Shown here one piece after another: positions 57,669 through 64,000 of a DNA stretch of 64,000 nt. The position numbers and the translations under genes are program-made. Each line of letters opens with the position of its first letter. Position 1 is the stretch's first letter. Under the pieces are notes generated by a model, which was not told where the DNA came from, ran no database searches, and worked only from the letters and a program-made list of their open reading frames with translations. Origin of the DNA: Scatosoma sp048465415 (GTDB taxonomy: Bacteria; Bacillota; Clostridia; Christensenellales; Borkfalkiaceae); assembly GCA_048465415.1 (NCBI GenBank), contig DBFWLO010000015.1, positions 94,473-158,472 on the forward strand, given 5' to 3'.

Positions 57669-58648
57669 TGTCGGGCGCAATCGTAGCGGCGCTCAAAAAG
57701 ATAGCCGTATATATTGGAACAGACAAAAAGGCCTTGAAAACGGTCCTGGGGATTGTACTGGGTGTGGTCGTGCTCCTCCTTCTGCCCATCGCGGCTGTTC
57801 TGGGGATATTTTCGGAGGGCGTTGACATGTCCACGGCGCGGATCGAGGAGATCATCAACGAATATCAAACGATAGGAGCAGCGACGCTGACAGAGATCGA
57901 GGAAAAAATGCTGGCGGCAGGGTATTCGGAGCAGAAGGCAGAAGAAGCGCAGGCAATTTATTTGCTTGCACTGTTCGATAAGACTGGAACGGAAAATTTT
58001 GTGGAACGGCTGGTAGCTTGTTTTGCGGCCGAGCAGACGGACGAGGAACTTATCAATGCCGTAAACACCGAATTTGGGACAAACCTGGTTGCTGCGGAAT
58101 TCGCGCAGGCAATCCGGGAAATTCGTGAGAAATATACGGGGCAGGAGGAATACATGACAAATAAGCGCTGTATGATCGCTAAAAAGATCGGAAGAAATAA
58201 GTATAGAGCGATATCTTGTAAATACTACGGCGAATTAGCGCATACCGGAGATATATTAACGACTGAGTATACTGATCCCCAAAAAGTAGATGAATTGCTT
58301 GCATTAGGAGACCTTTATTATTTAGGTGCACACCTTTATTGGACAGACAAGATGGAGCCGTGGGAAACGATGACGTTAGCCTATGGGCGAGATTTTCAAA
58401 AAAAAGATTGCGAGGCCAAAGAATATACCTTGGAAGAATTACAAGAGATCAAATTTCCGTATTTGTATATTTTTGTTAAAGCGGATAAATGGATATATAG
58501 AGGCGACGGCGAATTGGAACACTGCTTTCGGGATACAAAAAAGGCATTGAGGTTTTATTTCGCCAAACAGTTGGAATTAGCTCTGCTGGAAGAACAGGGC
58601 GAAGCGGAAGACATCGTTTCTGAACCTGAGCCGACGCTGAAATTATAA
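57665..58648 (+). CDS. truncated conjugal hydrolase N-terminus fused in frame to a small duplicated gene
   Basis: 327 residues. Residues about 1-160 are the N-terminal part of the CD1108-type transfer hydrolase: one membrane span (about 27-48), then FSEGVDMSTARIEEIINEYQ and ALFDKTGTENFVERLVACFA. Where the lysozyme and NlpC/P60 domains should follow, the frame runs instead into TNKRCMIAKKIGRNKYRAIS, a copy of the 164-residue protein at 58795. An ATG at 58154 with GGAGG 6 nt upstream starts that copy, giving an internal 164-residue product of the same length as the paralogue. The peptidoglycan-cutting activity needed for conjugation is missing here. Confidence 0.78.
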   Translation: MMSGAIVAALKKIAVYIGTDKKALKTVLGIVLGVVVLLLLPIAAVLGIFSEGVDMSTARIEEIINEYQTIGAATLTEIEEKMLAAGYSEQKAEEAQAIYLLALFDKTGTENFVERLVACFAAEQTDEELINAVNTEFGTNLVAAEFAQAIREIREKYTGQEEYMTNKRCMIAKKIGRNKYRAISCKYYGELAHTGDILTTEYTDPQKVDELLALGDLYYLGAHLYWTDKMEPWETMTLAYGRDFQKKDCEAKEYTLEELQEIKFPYLYIFVKADKWIYRGDGELEHCFRDTKKALRFYFAKQLELALLEEQGEAEDIVSEPEPTLKL

Positions 58649-58702
58649 AACAAACGCTTAAAGAAAATTTAAACAGTCAAATACGAAAAAGGAAGAGTGA
58701 AG

Positions 58703-58798
58703 ATGCCAAAAAACAAAAGTCTATATTCCGGAAGACGGAAAGACCATGTTGCAATCATTCATAGGCATTTATTAAACAAACAGGAGAAAAGATTATGA
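58703..58798 (+). CDS. 31-codon ORF overlapping the next start
   Basis: MPKNKSLYSGRRKDHVAIIH... ends in ATGA that overlaps the ATG of the next gene (4 nt). Its ribosome site (GGAAGAG) is moderate. It could be a coupling leader or a relic. Basic, no known domain. Confidence 0.35.
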   Translation: MPKNKSLYSGRRKDHVAIIHRHLLNKQEKRL

Positions 58799-59289
58799 GT
58801 GTAAATTGTATCATTGCCAAAAAGATTGGAAGAGATAAATATCGCGCAGTGTTTTGTAAATATCAAGGCTATTTGTCGGACAATGGCAGGATATTATCGG
58901 AAAATTATAACACCCCGAAAAAAATAGATAAATTGCTTGCATTAGGAGATATTTATTTTTTAGGACAATGCCCTTCGAAACTTGAACAAAAAGAGCCGTG
59001 GGAATCGGTGACAGTAGCCTATGGACGTGACAAGGGCGAAAAGGATTGCGAGGCCAAAGAGTATACCTTGGAAGAATTACGAGATCTTGAAATGCCATAC
59101 CTGTATATTTTTGTCAAAACGAATAAATGGGTGTATAGCGGGGACGGAGAATTGGAAAGCAAATTTCGGGATGTAAAAAAAGCGTTGAGGTTTTTGGACG
59201 ACTTGGATTCGGGAGAACTTTTGCTGAAAGGATGTAAAAGAGCGACAGACCATGTCGATTCTGAAACTGGGCCGCCGCTGAAACTATAA
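58795..59289 (+). CDS. 164-residue hypothetical protein, duplicated upstream
   Basis: MSVNCIIAKKIGRDKYRAVF..., with KDCEAKEYTLEELRDLEMPY, LYIFVKTNKWVYSGDGELES and a C-terminal PPLKL. It is closely similar over its whole length to the C-terminal half of 57665-58648. The pattern of an Ile-Ala-Lys-Lys strand and a late E-x-x-F helix is reminiscent of small immunity-type proteins, but I cannot assign a family. CAGGAG ribosome site. Confidence 0.6.
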   Translation: MSVNCIIAKKIGRDKYRAVFCKYQGYLSDNGRILSENYNTPKKIDKLLALGDIYFLGQCPSKLEQKEPWESVTVAYGRDKGEKDCEAKEYTLEELRDLEMPYLYIFVKTNKWVYSGDGELESKFRDVKKALRFLDDLDSGELLLKGCKRATDHVDSETGPPLKL

Positions 59290-59404
59290 CGAAAAAATCA
59301 AAATTGATTGTGTAGAGAAACAAAAAATCAGCTGGAACTGTAAGACGATGCCGTTATTCCTCAACTATGAAATAAGCCAAAAACGTAAGCGAAAAACTTA
59401 TAGA

Positions 59405-59433
59405 TTGACACAGTGGTTAGTTTTTGCTATAAT
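59405..59433 (+). promoter_or_regulatory. consensus promoter of the APH-fold kinase
   Basis: TTGACA (59405-59410), 17 bp, TATAAT (59428-59433): a perfect consensus promoter, about 98 bp before the start. The remainder of 59290-59530 shows no gene. Confidence 0.9.
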
Positions 59434-59530
59434 TTTAATATAACGCTTATAAACTCTTACAGGTCATTGATGCTTCCATCTACAAAGACGAAAAATAGGT
59501 TAAGAGCCAGTAAACAGGGAGAACACAGAA

Positions 59531-60532
59531 ATGGGGATAGACAGTACTTTACTATTGCCGGAAGTTAAAGCTCTTTATGGGATAACCCTTTTGCGGGAGA
59601 TCATTGCCGGCAATTCGGGCGACAAAATCTTTGAGGGTGAAACGCCGGGCGGTCAAGCTATTTTGGGGGTTTGTGAATGGAGTGAAAAGAAACAAACGCA
59701 TACGAAGTTTGAAATGCATTGGATCGACTATCTGTCCGCCGGGATGGAAGGCGTTGTAAAACCGATCCGCAGCGCAAACGGTAAGCTGTATGAAATCGTT
59801 GAGGCGCACGGCAAAAGGTATATTCTGACTTTGCAGGAAAAAGCGCGCGGAAAAATCATCGATCCCAACGATGCAACGGAATTCAATGAAAAACTATTCT
59901 TCAATCTTGGTATACTGATGGGGCGAATGCACAGCTTGACGAAGAGCTATGAGGGCAACAAAGCCTGCCCGCAGTTCAAATGGAACGGTCCGCACTTCTG
60001 GCGCGGAGAGATCGCTATTTTGGATAAAGATGTTCGGGAAGGGGAAAAACGGCTCCTGGAAGAACTGGAACGCTTGCCCGTAGCAAAGGAGAATTACGGT
60101 ATCGTCCATTACGACGTCCATACCGATAATTTTCTTGTGGAACAAGATAAAATTACGTTGATCGATTTTGACGCCTGTCAATTCAACTGGTACGCGGCGG
60201 ATATAGCGAGCGCGCTATTTTTTATGGCGCGGAAAGGCGCCGATCCATTAAAACAAATGACGGAAGAAAAACGCACGGAGTTTGCCGAAACGTATTTGAT
60301 TTCCTACTTGCGAGGGTATCTGAAAACCAATACGCTCAGCGAGTACTGGATTAAAAAGTTGGATTTATTTATGCGTTACCAAATGATAGACGAGTACGTG
60401 GCCGCTCAACAGTGGTGGCCGAACAAAAACGAGGCTCAACGACAATGGTATCTGGGTTGGCATAGGGACAGAATTAAAAATAATTTACCCTATGTATGTA
60501 TCGACTATGAAAAAGTTTTAGGCGTACTTTGA
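59531..60532 (+). CDS. APH-fold phosphotransferase (SrkA/HSK2-like)
   Basis: 333 residues of the aminoglycoside-phosphotransferase fold. The catalytic loop is IVHYDVHTDNFLVEQDKITL (H-x-D-x-H-x-D-N) and the metal site is LIDFDACQFNW. The helix MGRMHSLTKSYEG before it matches the HSK2/SrkA type, so a small-molecule or protein-Ser/Thr target is as likely as an antibiotic. Family members include resistance enzymes, but no drug-specific motif is evident. AGGGAG precedes the ATG. Preceded by a perfect promoter, followed by a terminator-like hairpin. Confidence 0.75.
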   Translation: MGIDSTLLLPEVKALYGITLLREIIAGNSGDKIFEGETPGGQAILGVCEWSEKKQTHTKFEMHWIDYLSAGMEGVVKPIRSANGKLYEIVEAHGKRYILTLQEKARGKIIDPNDATEFNEKLFFNLGILMGRMHSLTKSYEGNKACPQFKWNGPHFWRGEIAILDKDVREGEKRLLEELERLPVAKENYGIVHYDVHTDNFLVEQDKITLIDFDACQFNWYAADIASALFFMARKGADPLKQMTEEKRTEFAETYLISYLRGYLKTNTLSEYWIKKLDLFMRYQMIDEYVAAQQWWPNKNEAQRQWYLGWHRDRIKNNLPYVCIDYEKVLGVL

Positions 60533-60568
60533 TTACCTATGAAATAGGTGAAAACAATAAAAAACAAC

Positions 60569-60602
60569 AAAGCCGTATTGCGAAGAAGCAATACGGCTTT
60601 TT
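60569..60602 (+). terminator. terminator-like hairpin before the 60622 gene
   Basis: AAAGCCGTATTGC / GCAATACGGCTTT, 6-nt loop, T run. A near copy lies before the paralogous gene at 63182. Confidence 0.85.
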
Positions 60603-60621
60603 CTATGGAGGAAAAGAAGGA

Positions 60622-61332
60622 ATGGATCACTTTATAGAAGAAATGCGCCGAATGCTCGATCCCCCGGACGATGCGGTGATTTTGCGATGGTTGGATCTGG
60701 CAGAAAATCTTTCGGAAAATTCGGAATGGGGGATAGGATTTAAAACAGAACTAAGAGCGATATTTCTTGCATTAAAATACGTGCAGCACAATTTCAGTGC
60801 GGAAGTGCTACAAAAAAGTCTGCGTCTATGTATTCTGAATGACGAAATCATCAACGGTGCGGTATGCTTTAACGCCGGATATTCCGCCGCAGAAGTCCAG
60901 GCGTTTGCTAACGATGGAATATTGTCGGGAGGATATATTCCAAGCGAAGAAGACGAGGTGGGCAAGTTAATATTAGTGGAAATGGCTGAGTCGGAGATGT
61001 CTTTATTACTTGTGCAAAATGGCTCAAAGTTTTTACCGCAAAGTATCAGTGGACTGTATAGGTTGGCAGAGTTAAAAAAACTTCCGGTCAGCCGTGCGTC
61101 GCTGGAACAAGTATTGGGGGATAGAGTAGTGGATAAGGTTGAAAACAAAATACTGCGTAACGCATATTGCAAAGCATTTGAAAGTGCGACGGCCATAGGA
61201 ACGTTCGTAAAATGCTGGTTATCGAGACCTGAAATAGTAACTATTAATTGCCCGAACTTATTTTCCTTAAAGGAATCGGGAGGTTGGCTTTCAGAGGAGC
61301 AGGACATAGGCGAAGAGATAAAAATAAACTAA
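60622..61332 (+). CDS. hypothetical protein, paralogue of 63182
   Basis: 236 residues from MDHFIEEMRRMLDPPDDAVI after GAAGGA. All-helical first half (ALKYVQHNFSAEVLQKSLRL, CILNDEIINGAVCFNAGYSA) nearly identical to the 63182 product; the second half diverges (GGYIPSEEDEVGKLILVEMA). Both copies are preceded by near-identical hairpins, so gene and leader were duplicated together. Function unknown. Confidence 0.6.
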   Translation: MDHFIEEMRRMLDPPDDAVILRWLDLAENLSENSEWGIGFKTELRAIFLALKYVQHNFSAEVLQKSLRLCILNDEIINGAVCFNAGYSAAEVQAFANDGILSGGYIPSEEDEVGKLILVEMAESEMSLLLVQNGSKFLPQSISGLYRLAELKKLPVSRASLEQVLGDRVVDKVENKILRNAYCKAFESATAIGTFVKCWLSRPEIVTINCPNLFSLKESGGWLSEEQDIGEEIKIN

Positions 61333-61351
61333 CAGAACAGGAGAAAAAAAC

Positions 61352-62398
61352 ATGAAAGAGAAATTAAAAAGCAAATGGCTTGCCATAGCACTGGCGATCA
61401 TTATTCTTCAATTTATACTGATCGGGTTGTTGACGCGAGGGTTCAGAAGCTGGAACCCGATGGGCAATGGACGAGGCACGGAACAATTAGATAATACGCC
61501 GCCTGTGCGGGAAGAAAACGGAGGCGGTGCGATCATCGGCGAAATCGAGGACCACGGGGTCAAACTGTTAAGCGCGAAGATTGCAAAAAGCGAGTACGCC
61601 GATTACGGAATCTCTTCCCTTTCGGAAAGCGCATATCTGTTGACAGCGACAATCGAACCTGCGAATGCGACAAATAAAGCCGTAGACTGGACGGTCAGGT
61701 TTGTCAACGACTCCTCCGCATGGTCGGCGGGAAAGAAAGCGTCGGACTACGTAACGATCACCCCGACCTCGGACGGGGCATTGATGGCGCGAGTAGAATG
61801 CAGATCAGCGTTCGGGGAACCGATCACGATTGTTGCTGCGAGCCGGAACAATCCCGAGGCTAAGGGGACATGTAGAGTGGATTATGCAAAACGTGTATCA
61901 AATGTAACTGTAACGTTAAAAAAGGGAAATACGGCGACGAGCACAATAGATTTCAGCTCAGAAGGGTATGCGTATAAATGGGAGTTCGCACCCGTATATA
62001 GTGCCGGAACTCTCGAAGATACGTTTACCTATGCCTATACGCTTTCAACGAATGCCGGGTTGATCGCATGGATGAAAGAAAACATGACACTGGCAGTAAA
62101 CAAAAACTTGATCAGTGCCGGTTGGAGTACCAATACGCCGCTGCTGATGACAACCCCGGAGAACCTTTTGATGATTCTGAACTATACGGGCAGTACGTCG
62201 GGCACAAGCGGCAAGGTGCAAACCAATGACATCTATAACACGTTTGAGAAATATATGGGTACACTCTTTGACTTAAAAATCGAGGTCAAGGGAACATACT
62301 CATCCAATGTATTTAGTTATAGCTATGAAGCGGGAGTTAGTACGTTTGATATTTCCGTAACCGACGTCAAGATCGACAGCGATCCCATTGTTTTCTAA
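61352..62398 (+). CDS. membrane-anchored Ig-like domain protein, paralogue 3
   Basis: 348 residues: basic tail, one span (about 8-28, WLAIALAIIILQFILIGLLT), linker, Big_2-type domain (about 68-185; LLSAKIAKSEYADYGISSLS, VDWTVRFVNDSSAW, KGTCRVDYAKRVSNVT), an outer domain, and the ending VKIDSDPIVF. It lies 22 kb from paralogues 1 and 2, embedded in the transfer region. CAGGAG ribosome site. Confidence 0.7.
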   Translation: MKEKLKSKWLAIALAIIILQFILIGLLTRGFRSWNPMGNGRGTEQLDNTPPVREENGGGAIIGEIEDHGVKLLSAKIAKSEYADYGISSLSESAYLLTATIEPANATNKAVDWTVRFVNDSSAWSAGKKASDYVTITPTSDGALMARVECRSAFGEPITIVAASRNNPEAKGTCRVDYAKRVSNVTVTLKKGNTATSTIDFSSEGYAYKWEFAPVYSAGTLEDTFTYAYTLSTNAGLIAWMKENMTLAVNKNLISAGWSTNTPLLMTTPENLLMILNYTGSTSGTSGKVQTNDIYNTFEKYMGTLFDLKIEVKGTYSSNVFSYSYEAGVSTFDISVTDVKIDSDPIVF

Positions 62399-62426
62399 AT
62401 AATTTAGGAAAGAAGGAAAAGAGACA

Positions 62427-63095
62427 ATGACTGATGTAGCGATTTGCTTGTTTTTCAATACCCGAAAAAGCGATGCAATAAAAATTGCATTGAATAAACA
62501 GGGAAAAGATTTCGATAAAGAACTCATTGCGATAATCGAAAAATTATATAACGATATTGTGCCGAAAAAAGAACGCGAGATGGTAGAAGAAAAAATACGA
62601 AAAGACCACGAATCGGAAATAGAGGCTGAACGATATGTGGCTGCTCATTGCCATGATAAAAATGACGACTATTATTTTATAGTAAAAGGCTATGAAAATT
62701 TATATTCCTTCGCAAAGAGATATAAAGACGAAGTACAGAAATACGTGGGAAAGTGCCATTTAGATAAATTGGCCATAATGTTTGGCGAACAAACCAGGAT
62801 AGACAATTTTGACTTTGGATCTCTCGCCGGCATATTTTTATTACAGCAAAACAGCCGTATAACTGCAATAGTGGATTTTAATTTTGAAAACGAGAGATTC
62901 TCGTTTCTGGATCATAATACAGATTCTTGGCGGGATTTTACGCTCAGGGACATGGTCAATGCGCTCGACGAGGCGGAAAAAGTGAAAGGACTCACGAACT
63001 CACGCGACAGGATATTTTTAATACCATGCTTGCGGAGAAAGAGATACCACATGATGAGGTGGATAATCTTGACGAAACGAAAAATTCATCAATAA
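62427..63095 (+). CDS. hypothetical protein with 3' frameshift by an 8-bp tandem duplication
   Basis: 222 residues as read. MTDVAICLFFNTRKSDAIKI then IALNKQGKDFDKELIAIIEK, LYNDIVPKKE recalls the short N-terminal fold of DUF6103-like ICE proteins, with a long C-terminal part. CTCACG occurs twice 8 bp apart (62991 and 62999); removing one 8-bp unit gives the more natural ending KGLTRQDIFNTMLAEKEIPH, DEVDNLDETKNSSIKME to a stop at 63104-63106. As it stands the last about 25 residues are out of frame and basic. Confidence 0.55.
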   Translation: MTDVAICLFFNTRKSDAIKIALNKQGKDFDKELIAIIEKLYNDIVPKKEREMVEEKIRKDHESEIEAERYVAAHCHDKNDDYYFIVKGYENLYSFAKRYKDEVQKYVGKCHLDKLAIMFGEQTRIDNFDFGSLAGIFLLQQNSRITAIVDFNFENERFSFLDHNTDSWRDFTLRDMVNALDEAEKVKGLTNSRDRIFLIPCLRRKRYHMMRWIILTKRKIHQ

Positions 63096-63135
63096 AAATG
63101 GAATAACAAGTAAAAATTTTATAAGACTTTGGAAC

Positions 63136-63166
63136 AGCCGTATTGTGGAAAAGCAATACGGCTTTT
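63136..63166 (+). terminator. terminator-like hairpin before the 63182 gene
   Basis: AGCCGTATTG / CAATACGGCT with an 8-nt loop and a short T run, 9 bp from the ribosome site. Confidence 0.75.
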
Positions 63167-63181
63167 AGTATGGAGGAAAGA

Positions 63182-63907
63182 ATGAACCAATTTATAGAAG
63201 AAATGCGCCGAATGCTCAATCCTCCGGACGATGCGGTGATTTTGCAATGGTTGGATCTGGCAGAAAATCTTTCGGAAAGTTCGGAATTTGGCATAGGGTT
63301 TGAAAAAGAACTTAGGGAGATACTTCTTGCATTAAAATACGTGCAGCACAATTTCAGCGCGGAAGTTCTACAAAAAAGTCTGCGTCTATGTATTCTGAAT
63401 GACGAAATTATCAACGGTGCGGTAAGTTTTAACGCCGGACTCACCGAAGCGGAAGTGAAAGGACTTGCGGAGACCGGCACGTTGGGTTATGGATATATAC
63501 CGAACACAGATACCGAACAGGGAACATTGACACTGATTGAGCTGAACGAACCCGGAACGCCGCTATTGCTTGTATACAACGAACCGGAAGAAAGTTTGCT
63601 ACGCGGGATCGCTATGTTGTCCGGTTTAGCTGAACACCGAGGCTATGTGCTTAGCGAGCTGCTTACGGATCGAGATATAAGCGATATATGGATGGATAAA
63701 ATTGAGGACGGGAAACTTCAAAAGGCATATCTGAAAGCGTTCGAGACGACGACCGCCGTAGGCGTATTCTTGAAATGTTCGTTATCGAATCATCAAATCA
63801 CGCGGATATGTTGTCATAACTTGGAGGAACAAACGGAAGAGAAAAGGCCGCCAGGGACCAAGGAGCGCGTGGAAAAAGAAGATAAAGTTTTCAAGCAGAG
63901 CTTATGA
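63182..63907 (+). CDS. hypothetical protein, paralogue of 60622
   Basis: 241 residues from MNQFIEEMRRMLNPPDDAVI after GGAGG. N-terminal 90 residues nearly match the 60622 product; the C-terminal half differs and ends in a charged tail (EKRPPGTKERVEKEDKVFKQ). Function unknown. Confidence 0.6.
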   Translation: MNQFIEEMRRMLNPPDDAVILQWLDLAENLSESSEFGIGFEKELREILLALKYVQHNFSAEVLQKSLRLCILNDEIINGAVSFNAGLTEAEVKGLAETGTLGYGYIPNTDTEQGTLTLIELNEPGTPLLLVYNEPEESLLRGIAMLSGLAEHRGYVLSELLTDRDISDIWMDKIEDGKLQKAYLKAFETTTAVGVFLKCSLSNHQITRICCHNLEEQTEEKRPPGTKERVEKEDKVFKQSL

Positions 63908-63964
63908 AAAAGTCTCCGGAGTAGGAGTTTTCTGCAGCGCCTGTTTTCAGTATTATCCGGGAAT

Positions 63965-64000
63965 TATGTCGGGTGATATAAAAATAAATAAAAAGAAAAA
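63965..64000 (+). CDS. start of a further gene, cut by the window end
   Basis: ATG 63965 opens MSGDIKINKKKK to the last base, with CCGGGAA as a weak ribosome site. Too short to identify. Confidence 0.3.

Larger units (their letters stand above)
31051..64000. mobile_element. second element: ICE-like region, right end outside window
   Basis: Plus-strand genes typical of Tn1549/CTn-type integrative conjugative elements run from just after attR to the window edge: ArdA-like, DUF4314, C5 and D12 methylases, DUF3789, DUF3849, YodL/DUF3846, DUF4406, DUF3852, TrbL/VirB6-like, PrgI/VirB3-like and VirB4. No relaxase, coupling protein or integrase is present in the visible part, and the conjugal hydrolase is truncated. 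Its left boundary may be attR itself. Confidence 0.75.

Noticed and set aside
59531..60532. Calling the APH-fold protein an antibiotic resistance enzyme
   Set aside because: The motifs are shared with SrkA/HSK2 kinases, and nothing in the sequence fixes an aminoglycoside or other drug substrate.

Overview
The window suggests an anaerobic, endospore-forming Firmicute of the Clostridia type. The first 7.9 kb is a host-like backbone of moderate GC: rubrerythrin, TrmL, the sporulation signal SpoIIR, the spore-cortex germination pair SleB-YpeB, a Fur/PerR-type regulator and 2-isopropylmalate synthase. It ends in a tRNA-Gly(CCC) gene with its own consensus promoter and terminator. No species is assigned.

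From the tRNA-Gly onward the DNA looks mobile. A 45-bp copy of the tRNA 3' end recurs at 31051-31095, so 7915-31095 is an att-bounded island of 23.2 kb. At its left end lie an excisionase-like gene made of three helix-turn-helix repeats and a decapitated tyrosine integrase. The integrase is cut by a 3.2-kb AT-rich cassette (subtilase, secreted protein, membrane protein) lying between 34-bp direct repeats. Next come a long minus-strand operon of small plasmid/ICE proteins with PcfJ, PcfK and a MutS-I-like protein, two paired-HTH regulators, and a plus-strand unit encoding an ECF sigma factor, a secreted cysteine-peptidase-like protein and a probable anti-sigma factor. The right third is a patchwork of element ends: two tRNA-Arg(CCU)-like 3' fragments flank a type II restriction-modification unit, and three copies of an MKY-LTKEW gene family sit there in different stages of decay. 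These ends carry phased short repeats that look like integrase arm sites.

From 31.1 kb to the window end, plus-strand genes form part of a second element resembling Tn1549/CTn-type ICEs: an ART-like protein, four ArdA-like proteins with partners, orphan C5 and D12 methylases, DUF4314, DUF3789, DUF3849, YodL/DUF3846, DUF4406, DUF3852 pilin-like, TrbL/VirB6-like, PrgI/VirB3-like and VirB4. The conjugal hydrolase gene is cut short and runs into a duplicated small gene, and no relaxase or coupling protein is in the window, so transfer competence cannot be judged. Cargo is spliced between the transfer genes: three kinase-fold proteins served by strong promoters of their own, and at least three (up to five) membrane-anchored Ig-like paralogues.

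Two patterns stand out. One is a pair of long inverted-repeat elements (18335-18527 and 19792-20044) whose arms covary while their internal loops are identical. The other is a repeated arrangement of terminator-like hairpins placed directly in front of gene starts, leaving little or no room for a promoter.
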